A DNA stretch of 64,000 nucleotides. It comes from Anseranas semipalmata (Eukaryota > Chordata > Aves > Anseriformes > Anseranatidae). The stretch lies in assembly GCA_013399115.1 (NCBI GenBank), contig VXAA01003306.1, positions 768,228 through 832,227 of the forward strand, given 5' to 3'. The notes under the pieces are model-generated. The model searched no databases and was not told where the DNA came from. It worked only from the letters and a program-made list of their open reading frames with translations. Every line of letters starts with the position of its first letter. Positions within the stretch are counted from its first letter, which is position 1. This document shows positions 1-13,700 of the stretch, piece after piece. Position numbers and translations under genes: made by a program.

Positions 1-178
1 TTTATAAAACATGCCATGAAGATTTGCATATCCTTTTTGTATTAATGGATTTCATCTCAAATACACTGTATTTTTGCAATAGAGAAGTTTCATTCATGTC
101 ATAGTTTACAATTCATCAAACCTAGTCATTTGAAACATCAATTTCAGAATATACTAGTAGCATGAACACACTACTTAC
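1..178 (-). other. PHF20 intron (partial, runs off the window)
   Basis: AT-rich intron sequence follows the donor at 178-177. No exon, repeat or other element was recognised. Confidence 0.7.
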
Positions 179-258
179 CTGATCTTTGGAAAAAGCTTTG
201 ACATGAATGCTTTTGACAGTCTGAACTACACCATCATAAAATTTCACAGTGTATGTAC
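179..258 (-). CDS. PHF20: PHF20 Tudor 2 exon, second half
   Basis: This 80-base exon runs from acceptor attttAG|GT to donor CAG|GTAAGT. It completes G114 and encodes residues 115-140: [20 protein letters not shown] then AFSKDQ. F120 and D122 complete the expected aromatic cage. One visible change from human is S for H in VKxIHVK. The exon ends in phase 0, so the next exon, outside the window, starts on a codon boundary. Confidence 0.94.
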
Positions 259-3200
259 CTAAAATTTGAAAAAGCATAAAAGTTTAAAGATCAGAATTTA
301 TTCAACAGTATCTACTAACAGCTCCAAAAATGAAGCTGCATACTGCAGGTAACTTCACACGCCAGGTAACAAAAAAATAATGAAGTTACCAAAAAACTAT
401 GGTAAGCACACAATAAAGCTACATGTCTAAGCTTAAGAGTTTGTCCTTAGATATACTTTCTTCACAAACTCCCAAAATAATTGAAGTAGAATAGTCTGTG
501 GGATTATTAAAGACAGTTTTTCTCCTTGATCTTACAACATATAGTCAATGGAAAGAAAGCACAGCACAAGAGAAAGTCCTTACTTATTGATACTCAAAAA
601 GAAGCACAGCTGTGCTTTTAAAAGTCACTATTTGTAAAGAGTTTTTGCAGCTCTGACACTAGTTTCACTGAAATTACACACACCCCTTGACAACAAATTT
701 AAGGAGAAACAACTTTCCCCAAATATATACTTAAAGCAATTACTGACTGGACATCACAGAAGGTTCTTAGCTCATAAAAAAGATAAAAAGCTACGTTAAG
801 AGTTGATGGCAGATTAAGATATGTAATTCCAAAAAAAAAAATTCTCACAGTTGTTTTCTGTCTGCTGCACTCTCTCCACCTAAGCAAAAGGCTATAACAC
901 AACTACAAATGCATTACTAACAAGCATGACAAAACCAAAAGTGACTCCTTACCATCTTTGTTAACAGAAGTAACTTTGGCTGGATAGAAGCGACAGTCAG
1001 ACCAGCATGCCAACACCTGATCATTTATATGAAAACCCTGTAAGACAGTATTTAAAAAGTGTTTTCATCTGAGAAATACTGAAATACACAACTTCATTAA
1101 AACCTTGGAGTGATTAGTTTTCCAGTATTTAAAATTAGCCACAGAACTTATACAGTAGTCAATGAAGCAACAGTGAAGCATTTTAATGGTCATAATTCAT
1201 GCAACCACACATGAAACAGTTTTATGTACTTCAAATGTCTTTTATTTTCTACTTACTGCACACCCGTCTTCCTCGTGTAATCCTTCTTTTCTTAACTGTA
1301 TTTTCTCTAAGGGACGCAAATAAGGACTGTCCCAACAAAACCATTCATCATATCTATGGTTCCAGCGTTTGAAATGGATAAGTACTTTTCCTTCTTCATA
1401 ATCAATTTCTTCAATATGAGCTGGATACCTGGACAAAACGCAGATTAAAATATTTCAATTAAGAATGAAGATGTCCCAGACGCTTACTCTAACTACAGCA
1501 CAAAACGTTACACACAGATGGCTTTCTGCATGATCGAAAACAAAATAGGTGAGGACTGCTTGATCAGGTGTGGTGGTGATCCATGTCACTACACCTAACA
1601 ACCTTTAGTTCCTAGAATCTTAGTATTATTTGACATATCACTTGTATAAGCAATAAGGATGCTACAGATGACTCAGAGCTCCATACAGAATGAATCCCAG
1701 AACTGAACAGAAAGGCAAGCGCTGGTTACAGGAAGAGGAGACAACTGAGGAGTTTTTAGTCTGGTGTGGAAAAAGCATAGCTAGAGATCAGTAAGTCAAA
1801 AAAAGCCTTACACACACCTAGAAATTTTACATGTACATGAAATTGATAGCTTCAGCTCCCCCTTAACAAGAGCAACACCTGAAGGTCAACGCACTCGCTT
1901 ATCTCAGAGACACCCATCAACATGTGTCATAGATTGCCTTTTCAGTTTAACAGTCGAAGTCTAGCAGAGACACTAAACCCAATTGAAGTTTTGGATTCTT
2001 AAAGTTAAATTCCATCTTCAAAGTTCTAGGACTTTCAAACACAAGGCTCTTTCAAACACAAGGTTTATTGAAAGCACAGGAATCAGAGAAAGGTCAAATG
2101 CAGTTGTTTCTAATCAGGAAGACCTCATAACCTATGCGTTTCTTTAATTGCATTGGTAATTTGTAACTTAAGTACATATTTCAGAATCACAGCATATTTC
2201 TCTATCCCCACTGAAGATAACATCCCAAGTATTGATATTTTCCCCTCTGCAATAATAGCACCAGGAGAAAACATTCACTTGTCAATGTTTTCAGTTATCT
2301 GGAAATAAAACAAGACCCCAGTGAATTCTGGAACAAAGGCCTGAAGAAAAAATAATAATAATAAAAATTTAAAATCCACAAGTATTCTTTCCCTGATAAA
2401 TCACACTTAAAAAGACAGAACAAGGGGTAGAGGTGGAAAAAAAATGGCATCTCAAAAGGATTAAGCCTGATGCTAAAACTAAAAACGAAAGAATTGAGAC
2501 TTAAATGCAATGCAGAGTATTATTTTACAATCCTACACAGATCAAAAGAAAGGTTACCTACAACTGAAATTCTTCAGCAGATAAGAGATACATCCATTCA
2601 CAACTTGTTCAATAAGAGCCACAAATGCTCCATGCCAGACTCACACTGCAGCCACAGACCAAGGCCCTGCCTAACGCTTGATGCCACATACCTCAAGCTA
2701 TGCCATTAGTTGATCCCAGTATATTATCAGAACACGTGCAGCAAAGGCTGTGGAGGAGAAAGACAGACAGGAGATACTTATGGTAAGGATATCTTTACTC
2801 CTTCCTATGAAGTAACTTCCTTTTTTTGTGTGATGGCCAACAGATGTTGGATTTAGGTAAGCCCAAAACTGTTCTGCACAGGTTCACAAGGAAGAAAGAT
2901 TCAAAGTCTTTCCACACATAACATAGTTCTATTAAAGGCAGCTTACTCTTGCATATCTCAGCAACTGCACAGCGCTCAGTACAGGTAACTACAAAAATCA
3001 ATATTCAGTTCCCTGCATAGAACACCAAAAATGCGGGCAGGAATTCCCAGGTCCTCTCAATGAGACCAGCAGAAGGAAGTTCTTGCCTGGGGCTCATCCA
3101 GATTCTCAAAGATCAAGAGGGACACTGATAAAGATGACTGAGAACAGACAATGTTAACATAATGATCTGTTCCACACAGATACCCATCTCTGGTAAACAC

Positions 3201-6200
3201 ACAATCCACTAATTTTCTCCTTGTGGGGAAAGACATGCCCACATGAGAAGAGCCAACAAACTATACAATCCAAGACTGTTCCCTTCTTTGCACATGGAAA
3301 GGAGAAACAGGATCCTTCACCACAAGAACCATCATTCCAGAACTGTGCACCAGTACCATCTGCACCTATCCCACCTCGCCTTCTAAAGACTCCCCAACAG
3401 TGGGAGAGACGCTGATCTATTAACAAGAGCAGCAAAAACATACTTGACAGTAAGACCCAATCTAAGCCTGGTCAAGGCCAGTGTGGGTGAACCGGAGCTC
3501 TCAGCCAGCTCCTGGATAACACACTGCAAAGTCTGAACATCTTCCCTTTCTGAAGCAACTATCATCAGCAAACAGATGTTCTGTGCTCAACTGGAACAGA
3601 AAATATATTAGAAGCTATGCTACATCTAGCTAGAAACTTGAACAGCCCTTCCCTGATGTTACCTTCCTTTCAGATACAAAGCACCATGGTGCTGCCTTGT
3701 ACCTGCAAACTTTAAAGTGAAGAAAAAAGGTTCACAGATTCTTAACAGCTCTGAGCTCCACACATTGACAGTGCAAACTTCCTTCCTCCAACATTTACCT
3801 CCTAGCCTTCAAAGTGTTGAGCAAGCATGCCACTTCAGGAGGCACAAGTCCTCACAGATCTGCACAGAAGATGAATAATACAGCATATCCATCCAACATG
3901 CACCAAAAAGCCTGTAAGCATGCCATGGGATAGAGGTAACTTAAGGAACTCATGCTTGTTTGTCAAGAAAACACACTACGGAAGGATATGCAAAGTGAAA
4001 AGCCAATAGCTGAAGTCTGGCCTACAAGGCAAGAGAAGAGTGCAGACTGCCATGTGTCCAGGTATGGTCCCCATCCCCTCCCAAACCACTAAGGAAGCAT
4101 TAAGCTGGCTTCATGGGCTTCCAGGACAGCTAACCGATTTTGGGCAAGAAATCCCCAGCCGAGACAGATTTGAATATTTACCTAACGCGCTGTGAAAAAC
4201 AAGCTGAAATCAGACAACTTCTTGCAATTTATCAGGAGACCAAAACAAATGGTCTTCCAGCTCCATTCAAAAGAAATGGTGAGTTTGTATCTTTCAAAGC
4301 CTTATGCCTAATGAGCTAGCTAAACAGCAAGTAAGGGAAAACCTCCAAGAGGCACAAACTGTGGGAATTAATTTTGATAAGAACCCAAGCAACAATCAAA
4401 AGATCAAACAGAATAACTCTCATCAGACAGGGACAAGCAGTGACTGGCAACTTCAGACTACTGCTGTCAGAGCATAGCAAACAATATGAAAATAGGTTTC
4501 TTGTAGAGACAAGTGTAAGCCCCTCCCTTTTCAGTGAGCTAAGTATCTGGAAATCCAAAATCACAGTGCTTCCTCTCTCTCAGTCCTGGACTAGTTTGTA
4601 TCCCTTTTTTCTCCTATATGCCAAATTGCAAGTGTTGCAAAACCCCTTTTCTCTTGGAGCTAGGAAGGGACAAGCTTACTATAGCCAAGACAATGCTGAG
4701 AGGAACAAAAACATCTAGGAGGACCAGTACTGTGAAGGTCATCAGCTGTGAGTTTCCATCCTTTCAGTTGTGGAACAAAATCCTGACAGCATGAACAATT
4801 AAACAATCTTTACCAACACAAGGTAGTACAATACTCTTAGGAAGACTAATCCTGATCTCAATACTCGAGAGCCTCGACTAGAATCAGAAGTTTCTTTATA
4901 TCCATTTTACTTGCACAACAGATGGAAGAACTCCAAAGAGGCGTCATTAAAAGTAAGGTAACAGAAGAAAACTCTGTTAAGAAATGATGTCTGCAGCTAG
5001 CCAATAGCGAAGATTTTAAACGACCCAGTACAAAAAAATGTCAAGAACTCAATTCAGCAGGGACAGCATGTGCACTTAATGCCATCACAGTTGGCTCCTC
5101 TGGGATCTCTAGACTTAGGACCGCACCACCAGAGCAGTCCCAGTACTCTATCCTCTTAACTCCAGCACTGTGTACTGAGAGGCAGTTGTGCACGCATGGA
5201 GGCACTGTGCGATGGACACAGCTCTTCCCCTTCAGTGCCTTAAGGTCAGCAGACACTGGCAGAGGCCTTTCATGACAGCTTTGATGTGTCAGCCAAGCCT
5301 TAAAAAATAAGACAAGGACCAAAAGTACTCATTGTACTCTCTGGAGTTCGAGTCTAGGAGGTTACCAGACAACTGCACCAGGAATTGAAGTGCACATTCA
5401 ATACATTATGATCTAAGATACAGCAAAGCAACCTTTGATAAGAGATCTAAATGATGCAACATTCACTTTGCACTCTGGCAAGGAATAGCTGTTGTACTGA
5501 CTCTTCTGCTGGCATGTGCAAACTTTTTCTATTCAGTAAGGGCTGGGAGGCTAGCATTGCACCCAAACACCATGAAAGTCCTGAACTAGCATCCCAGGAC
5601 ACGAGTCACCACCATGAAAGGCAGGTAAATGGGGATCTGAGATGAAACACTTTCCAAAGCACTACCGCAATCTGAGAAGCGATACTGGCCCACTAATCGA
5701 CTGGTGTGTTTGGTATCGAGCACAGAAATCAAAGGCAGCCCTCTGTTCAAAGAGGAGACTTCTGCCTATGTTTAAGTACCAAGACAGCAACAAAACTGCA
5801 CACAAGAAAAGCCTGGACCTTTGAAGGTCTAGAAGGAGAAGAGCAAGCATCTGGAAACAGTACCCACGTAAAAGGAGAGCATTGTAGCCATATCGAAGAG
5901 TGGTCCTATTCTTGCAGTGGCAGGTGAAAGTACCACAGGAAAATAGTCTGTGGTCCTCTACAAATCCACACATTCTATGAATGGAATTGGGCAGGTGTCC
6001 CCAGCCTGTCACTACCAATATTGACAGGAGAAAATAAGCCCCCAGCTCTTACAGGTTTTGGTTCACAATCCCTGAATACAGAAATATATGGAGATCACCA
6101 GTCAAGGAAACATGGACTTTCTGACCCAGGTTTCAAAAGGTCAGCAAACAAAGAAAAAAAACATTCAAAACCAGAGAGTCAATAACTAAGTTATGAGATC

Positions 6201-7784
6201 AAAAAGAGTTGCAGAACAGTGCATAAGACAGATCATTTAAAATCACGAGTTTTTTTTAAAAACAAACATGGTTTACATTTGGACATGTAATATAACCAAA
6301 ATTCAAACTTAAGCCAAGGGATATGCAGAAAGTAGTAGGTGTTGAATTTCATCCCAGCCTGCCAAGTTTTCCCATGTAAGAGCTACATACTCATACTTTG
6401 AGGCACTGTTGATCTCCAAACATGTAAGGTAGGTAGTCATGAACCAGAGTTATTAGCCTTACTCAAATGTGATCTACACTAAAATGTACCTCTAGTAAGC
6501 CTACGCTACAGACAGGCTAAGGAATCTTTTTTGGAGGCATGACAATTATTTCTTGTGTAAACAAAGCTCAAGAACACAAAAGATACACACAGATTTAGAT
6601 TGAAACTCTACCTATGCAACTCTCAGTCACACAGGAAAGGCAACAAAATACAAGTATGATTTAATGCTTGCGCTTCATGTTCTTTCCATAAAGAGCTACA
6701 TTTACTTGTTTTTAACAATTCCAATCTCCTTGTACCTGGCAAGTAAAGAAATATTCTACATGCGACTGATATGTTTTGGAAGAAGTCCTGTATGTCTCTA
6801 AGACACCACTCCATCCTCCTGGGATGTCCAGATGGTTTTCAACAGCCACTTCTGCACGCTTAACCTGCCTGATGTTCAGAGCCTGATGTTCAATTATGTC
6901 TAACCCACACAGACTCTTAAATAAAAATCAACTATAGCTGACTGCAGTAGAGAGAAAATATCTTAAGGCACTAACGAAAAGCAACTAGTATTTAAGTCTT
7001 TGACTCTAGCAGCTTTCAATTGTGTGTCTCATTCACTAAGCATTATTTCCTAAAAAAAAAAAANCTTGAAATTGGCTCAAAGTTACCCCAAGTTAACTTT
7101 TAGGCCCTTTTTCCCCTTCCTGCTGCAGTTGTTAGTCAAGAAAAGTGTTCTTCCTCACAACTCAAGTCTGCAAGACAAGCTCCATAGCAGACTTCTTGGC
7201 TTGGAATAGTGTTTCCCACCCAGTTCCTTAATTTGGTGGCTGACCACCTCCAGGCTATAACAATTTCAGACTTTAAAGCCTACAAACTCTTAACAGCGAT
7301 GGGAAAGGAAGTACTGAGGAACTACCTTGGGTACTCTACTTCAAAGGACTTATCTCTTCACACAATGTCTACTCTGTCATCTGTGTATTGCGCAGAATTT
7401 AACATGTAAATTCCAGAGTACCAGAGTGTGAAGTCCTGCTAGGTCTGGGTAGTCCTGTTTCCCAGACACAGATAGCACTATTACACTTTTTAAAAGGCCA
7501 GCACAACAGATCAGCATGTATCGCCCATTTCAAGCACTGGTATATAAACTGCTAGAAATTAACTACTATCCTATAAACCAATGACCAGGACTCTAAATAC
7601 GGTATCAATATAAAATGTTTAAGATAAAGACTTAGAGTTAATATAATATGAATGTTTTTAAAAAAATACCAGTTTTTTAATCTGTCACGGGCTTCCAACT
7701 GGGCTCCCACCTCAAAGTTGATCCCTCTTCTATTCGGAGGATGTTTTGTCATTTTGTAATATCAACACTGCTGATTTTATTCCC
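179..7784 (-). CDS. PHF20: PHF20, 5' part of gene (coding exons 1-4 of a longer gene)
   Basis: PHF20 is a nuclear reader protein of the NSL/MOF acetyltransferase complex; its second Tudor domain binds dimethyl-lysine, for example on p53. Four minus-strand exons join in phase into residues 1-140: start [10 protein letters not shown], then the Tudor 1 core ([21 protein letters not shown]) and most of Tudor 2. Human PHF20 begins almost identically, and PHF20L1 differs at many of these positions, so the PHF20 assignment is firm. W97, Y103, F120 and D122 fall where the Tudor 2 aromatic cage is expected. All junctions are GT/AG. The remaining exons (AT-hook, zinc finger, PHD finger, coiled coil in the family) lie to the left of position 1. 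The upstream CpG-rich segment near 20-21 kb is the likely promoter. Confidence 0.95.
259..952 (-). other. PHF20 intron between Tudor 2 exons
   Basis: AT-rich intron of about 0.7 kb with ordinary GT/AG ends. Apart from short A runs nothing is recognised; the reading frames here are interrupted and unlike any family I know. Confidence 0.85.
953..1037 (-). CDS. PHF20: PHF20 Tudor 2 exon, first half
   Basis: This 85-base exon runs from acceptor tcttacAG|GGT to donor GATG|GTAAGG. It encodes residues 86-113 ([20 protein letters not shown] followed by KVTSVNKD) plus one base of G114. It contains W97 and Y103, the residues I recall as part of the methyl-lysine cage of Tudor 2. The linker residues at its start (CAGFHIND) are more diverged from human than the domain itself. 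Confidence 0.94.
1257..1428 (-). CDS. PHF20: PHF20 Tudor 1 exon
   Basis: This 172-base exon runs from acceptor ttttgtccAG|G to donor GCA|GTAAGT. It supplies the last base of W28 and residues 29-85, including [20 protein letters not shown] and [11 protein letters not shown], the Royal-family Tudor 1 core of PHF20. The closing residues EEDGCA replace EEDGSS of human PHF20, a small change in the inter-Tudor linker. The exon ends in phase 0. Confidence 0.95.
1429..7669 (-). other. PHF20 intron after the ATG exon
   Basis: A 6.2 kb AT-rich intron splits the W28 codon. It contains a direct repeat of a 15-base unit (ctttcaaacacaagg, about 2031-2064) and an undetermined base at 7064 in an A run. No exon or interspersed repeat was recognised, and the open frames of 60-118 codons look like chance frames. 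Confidence 0.8.
7670..7784 (-). CDS. PHF20: PHF20 exon with start codon
   Basis: The exon begins at 7784 after a cttttcag-like acceptor (read as tttttcag on the minus strand), carries 32 bases of 5' UTR, and starts translation at 7752. The ATG has A at -3 (acaaaATG), a reasonable Kozak context. It encodes 27 residues ending ...RDRLKN plus two bases of W28, and stops at a TG|GTATTT donor at 7670. The next exon begins with G and completes the TGG codon. An open frame running on past the donor into intron sequence is not part of the protein. Confidence 0.93.
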
Positions 7785-10700
7785 CTGAAAAATGCAATTA
7801 AATATCAATCACTAATCAAGACACATACAAAATAAACTTATGCACCATAACCCCCAAAAACTAGATGTAAAGGGACCCTAGTATTTCTTGTTCACAGGAA
7901 GTAATGGGGGCAATTACCTCTTAAACAAGATTCCCAAGTGATAGTGCACAGAATCATTCCAGAAATGCGTTCAAAAGGATAGCTACCAGACCATGAAAGA
8001 TTGAAACTCAACCTTTGTCCATCGATCCAAGTTCCAGTTCAATTAATAACTCTGCAGCCCCATGTTTACTCACAACTGAGACAGAAGTTTCACGGTATTA
8101 TTTCCCCCCTCCCCTTCCTGGTTTTGATGAAAACAAGGAATCCAGTAAACAGGAAGTGGGCAAGAACATACACAGTAACAATCTTTCAAAATCTACCATG
8201 TTAGTGAAATACTCAAGAACACTGTCAACTCATCACTACAAATGCAGTAGTTTAAAGAATTATGTGGATACTTTAACCAACTTTAGAAAACTGCCTATAC
8301 TGCTTCCAGAATTGCATTGCTTTCTTCCCGCTTCTCCACCGTTTAAGCCAGAAAATAAAAATAAGACATGTTTCCAACAGGTAACAAACATTTTAAGAAA
8401 TCTTGCCAAAGGTACATTTAGTAGAAAGCCTGATCAGGAGCTACTTTTCCCAAATTTTTGTCAGTCACTTCCCACAATTATAAGATACAAATTATGATCC
8501 ATTCCTGTAGTCTTTAAGCTCACAACATCCAAAAATTGAAGTATGCTTTATAGCCTTACAGTAAGAAAAACATTATAAAATATCATGAGGATTCAAACAA
8601 CGGTGTACAAAATGGATGCAAATTAAATTGAAAAAAAACTTTCAGCCTCACACTACAAGAACAAGGAGACATGCACGGGCAACTGAAATAAGCAGTAGCA
8701 TTTTGTTTCGGAAAATGGACTAACAGCAATGACATCAGCTGAGCTGCACCTATAAGAGGATTAACATTGTGTTAGGAAGAACTACTCAAAGTTCAAATGT
8801 GGTTTGGAAATCAAAGATCTTTAAGAAAGTCATAAAGCTTCTACTGTAGAGAAAAGGCCATTTGTCAAGGGAGGGCCGTGGAGGCACCCCCACAACCTCA
8901 AGCATCACCACCACATTGCAAGGAAACGGCTCTACCAGAGGATTATCTGCTGTCTTCCTCTAAAGCATGGCTTTTAGACCTATCTTCTCTACTCCTGAAG
9001 CAGCCTGCAAAGGTATGGGGAAACACTGCTAGTGTAGCATCACTACACAGTGATTCACACTAACTGCAAGCTATTTTAGCCACCTAGGAACTGAGAAACA
9101 TTGCAAGTTTCTTTTCTAGAGTATCTGGTAACAAACTGCAAGGTTAAGCCAGCACGGTTCCGAATCAGCCCAGGAACCAGAACCAGTGTCTTCTAATATG
9201 GCCAGAAGGTGGGGGAGGGGGGAGGGAGGTGTTAACTCCCAGCTCCTTAACTTTTAATTAGGAAAGGGGAATGGAAAGGAAAACTGGGGTTTTACGTTCT
9301 GATGAAAAACACTAAGAATAAAAAAAAAAAAAAATGCCCTATCAACAACTAACTCTATTCTGGAAATCTAAGAAGCAAGTGAAAATCTATTTTTTCCTTT
9401 TTAAACAGCTTATGCACTTACACCTCAAACATCCACTACTTCCTCCACAGATTTACATCAATAATATACCACTTTCTGGCATTAGCAATAGAATTCCATG
9501 CCTCCAAATACAGAGCAGACACAGACGTTGCTTAATGCTTGTAACATAAGAGAACTTGGGGCTGCAGGTTGACTCTTGTCCACGTAAACTTGCTTTTCCT
9601 TTTCACTAAATAGGGACACGCAAAGACCAAGTACTCCTAAATGTCACAAGAATTACACTACTGAAGCTCTGCAGAGGACTCCTTCAGGAACAGCTGCAAG
9701 CCCAAAGAATGGCAATCATTTCAGCCCACCTACACGAGGTTGCAAGAGGAACATACTGCTACTGAAGTCAGGAGGCCAGTATCTCATACAATAGGGCTTC
9801 CATACATAAACAACATCAACTTTGGCAAGGAATGCCTTATTATAGTTTCAGTTAAACACCAAAATAATACAAAAAATTAAAGACCATCACAACAAAAGGG
9901 AAATCTGAATAAACAGCAGAAGCCATTTAATTATAATTACAGGGGCTGCAGGTTCTGGTAAGAACCTGAAGTTTCCTCTTTCCAGCTAAAGACAGCTGAA
10001 CATCACCATTTGTTAGAGCACACACTTACTACACCTCATCAGCTCAGCCAAGCTTGTTAAAAGGCAACTGATCAGGAAGTTGATCAAGAGCAGAAATTTT
10101 AAGGAAAAAAATAAAAAAAAACTCTCATATCATCACCCCGCCTCCCCTACATTCTTCCTTTCCCCTCCTGCGTCGTGAAGCTTGGGCTCCTTTGGGTTCT
10201 CACATCCCTCTGACCTAACTCGGTCCAGCAGCCCCTGTGCTCAGCATGCCTTGCAAACCAGGCTGTCTCCTTCACTTGCAGCTCATTTCAGAAACAGCTT
10301 CCTCCAGCAGATACATACTTGGCAGAACATTACACAACACAGATAAGTTAACAGAGGAGCTCAACAATTCCACCCTTAAACATACAGCCCTAGAGCAAGA
10401 CTGAAACCAGATGATTCACTGGGAGCCATCACATAGCTCTTCACAAACAGGGCCGACAGGCAATACTAAAACCCCTCCGTGCTGCACCAGCATGACTGTG
10501 ACCATACGGAGCACCTCACTCCATAGGCATTAAACACAGTGGTTTGCCTCTGCTTCACGGTTTACATCTTAGGCTCTCTGTCCACTCCTGCAATAACTGC
10601 CTAAAAACCTTAAACTGTATCAAAACAGACTAGTAAAAAACAACCCCAGATGGTCTTTAGCAGAAAATGAATTTATATCGACTTGGTAACCATGTCACTT

Positions 10701-13700
10701 TGGTAACTTTGGGAATCCATTTTCCTCAAGTGCTGAAGACAAGGGGTGGTTACTAGGTCTACCCCCAAAGCTGTAAGGATTTTCTCTAAAACTTCTTATT
10801 CCACTATGACAATTAGGAGTACTTCAGGAATCAACGCTCTAGAATTTAGACGAGTCACTAGTTTCAATGGAAAGTATTTCCAAATCTATGTCACTAAAAG
10901 TACACATTTTTGTTGTTTAAAAGAGAGCGCCTCACCTTCCCTGTAAAAGTCCCCATGAGGAGATTTAGATTTAAAAGCCTATTCAAATACTTACAGGTAC
11001 CAATTAGGAGGGTACATTTATATCAGGACAATGCAGAGGAGAATATGCTGACGTTAATACTGATCCCTTTAGGGATCACGATTTTAGTCTTTTAGAACAA
11101 GCCTTCTCCTCCACTAAACAGGTCCTTATGCTTCAGCTTTAAGCTCCATCAGCGCTTAGCCCCAGACCTGGCACATCGGTAAGTTTTGACAGAAAAGGGT
11201 TCCTCTAGAAAATGAAGAATTCTTTCATATTGATAAGATACAACCAAGCAGTTACGGCAGACTCACTAATATCAGCCTCTTATTTTTCTCTCTGGAAACT
11301 GCAGAATCACTGCAGTTTTTTCCAAAACCTTAGCTACCTTTGCAAACAGTGTTTTCCAAATCACTCATGAATGTGATTAAACCATTCCCTACAATCACAC
11401 CAAAACAAAACCCTGCCTTTAAATCAGTTCCACTTCCAAATTGAATACTACTTCAATTCAGTGCTTTATAAGCAGCTCAAAAGGCAAATTCACTCCCACA
11501 ATTCAGCCTCACTGCCTACATTCTTGAATATACCTGTGCCAAACCCAGGGATCTCCCCCCACCCTCCCAACAGAGCCCCATACACAAAAAAATTAGGAAC
11601 TCAGTGAATAACCATAATTCTCTGGTTTCATAATGCAGCATGGTTAGCTTTGGTAGATTGTATAAATAAATTAAAAATATATAAATAATCAATACAAAAC
11701 AGTATTAAGTTTTATTTGGGATAGTAAGCTTGCTGTCCAATTCCTATAAGGCATTCTACATTGCTGGCAATTCCGTAGGACTACAGAAAAGAGGAGGAAG
11801 GGTAGGTAAGACAGGTACCGGTTTAATAAGAAGCACTTGCAAAACTGGGGAGTGAAAGTAACTAGCAGGGGATTGTCCCGCGTTCACTGTAGATGCAGCA
11901 CAGGCGTAACTCAAAGCTGGGCTACTAAAGGTAGTCCCAAGATTTGAAATGCAGGTCCTACACAAGCAACAGAAAACCCAAGTGTATTTTGCTTCCTTTA
12001 CATACAGCAGTATAAGCAGTTTCTATGCTAAGACAGGGTAACAGCAGATTGCACAAAGCGTAAGCTGACTCTGCCATTCGCTCCAGCACTAGACAGCATA
12101 ACAACGCTGCTAGCATATCTAAGTGTACTTTGTAAAACTGCCAAGGACCAAGTCCAATCACATTTTGCACATAAGGTTTTTACTGCTCAGCAATAATTAC
12201 TTTTGACCTCTTATTTACACCATCTGCATACATCATAACAAGCCTTGCATCTTGCGTCAGTGGTAAAACAATGAAAGCCTCACCCAGTTCACCCCCTACA
12301 ATATGCATGCCCCCATCAGGAATGGTCAATCCAGAGAAGTCCATGGTCCCCACCACAATCGGAAGACCTTGCAAGTGGATGACCACAGCCATGCTGTGCT
12401 GAAACCACACACACCTGCAGATGAGAAAAGGTAATGGCTGTATCAGACTGCAAAACAGTACTTACAGACACCGCTTATATTATACAATCCTAATGGCATC
12501 TTATGAAGACTAAGTGTAAGTCTCACAAACATTCAATCACCACTTTTGAAAACTATTTTGGCACTGACTTGGGAGGCTGATTACAACAGACTTTTTTTGC
12601 CTGTACCATGCCTACCAAGTTTTGCCTAGAGTCTCATTACTACCATGAAATATGCCTCACTGTATTTTACCCTACGTTTAAAACAAAAAAAAAAATCAGT
12701 TAAAATGTTAACCCAGAAACAGTTTCTGTACTAGCTATTCATCTAAGGAATCCTCTGGTCCTGCCTCATGTTTTGTTTATACACACCATTTCATAGCAAG
12801 ATGAGTAAGTTTTAAGACAAAACCCTAAGTCACAGGAGATATCCTTATCACTGGTCTTTCAAACACAATGCTGCAGATCTTCAATTTTTTGTTAGTTTGC
12901 TGTTGATTTTTTTAATGCAACAGGAGCAGAAACAGGAAAAAATTGAATTAACCATGAAAACTATCAGACACAGCAACAAGGTCCCAAGAACACTGTAACA
13001 TCTCAGTTTTTCCTATCCCAAAGACACTCCAAACAAGACACTGGACTACATGCAGTTGTTCTTACGTGCACCTCTCAGGATTCTTCACTAGATCCTAACC
13101 AACACTGACTTCTTGCTTTAGAGGTTCGCCAGACTCAACCAACCACTACACAGGAAACAAACTGACTGAGCAACACAACACTGAAATTGGATCCTGAACT
13201 GAAACTTGCAACTTCCGTAAGGAATTAGTTGTACACTATTCTTCTTAACACTGAAACATTCACTCAAAGCATAAAACTTAGTATTTTATTTCAGACATAC
13301 TTTACTTCTGGTTTATACAGGTAGACTAACAAAACTGACACCAGTAGAAAAATCTCCATTTGCTCTCCTCTACAGAGAGGAACCAAGATTTACTCGAAGT
13401 AATCAGTGACAAAAGTGAAGAGGCGTCAGCAAACAAACTACCCTTCCTGGGTCAAGATCCTCACATTCTCCCTGAGATTACAGGACAGCAAGAATGCCAT
13501 CTTCATCCTCTCAACAATACCCAACACAACTGTGCTGTCAATTCAAATTAGTGGTGAGACCAACATGGAAGCAGGAATTATGAACATGGGCAATTCAACA
13601 AAACAGAGAAAAAAACGTTTTTTTTCTATAATTAAACCTATTTGAATTACCAAGTGCAATTAAAGAATTAAACACTCAACACTGAAAAGAATGCTTTTCA

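Noticed and set aside
8015..8497. 160-codon plus-strand frame in the PHF20 intron
   Set aside because: No recognisable domain, low-complexity intronic sequence, no supporting splice structure.
9206..9230. G-rich run considered as a G-quadruplex
   Set aside because: Only three runs of three or more G with proper loops, so the standard four-run pattern is not met.
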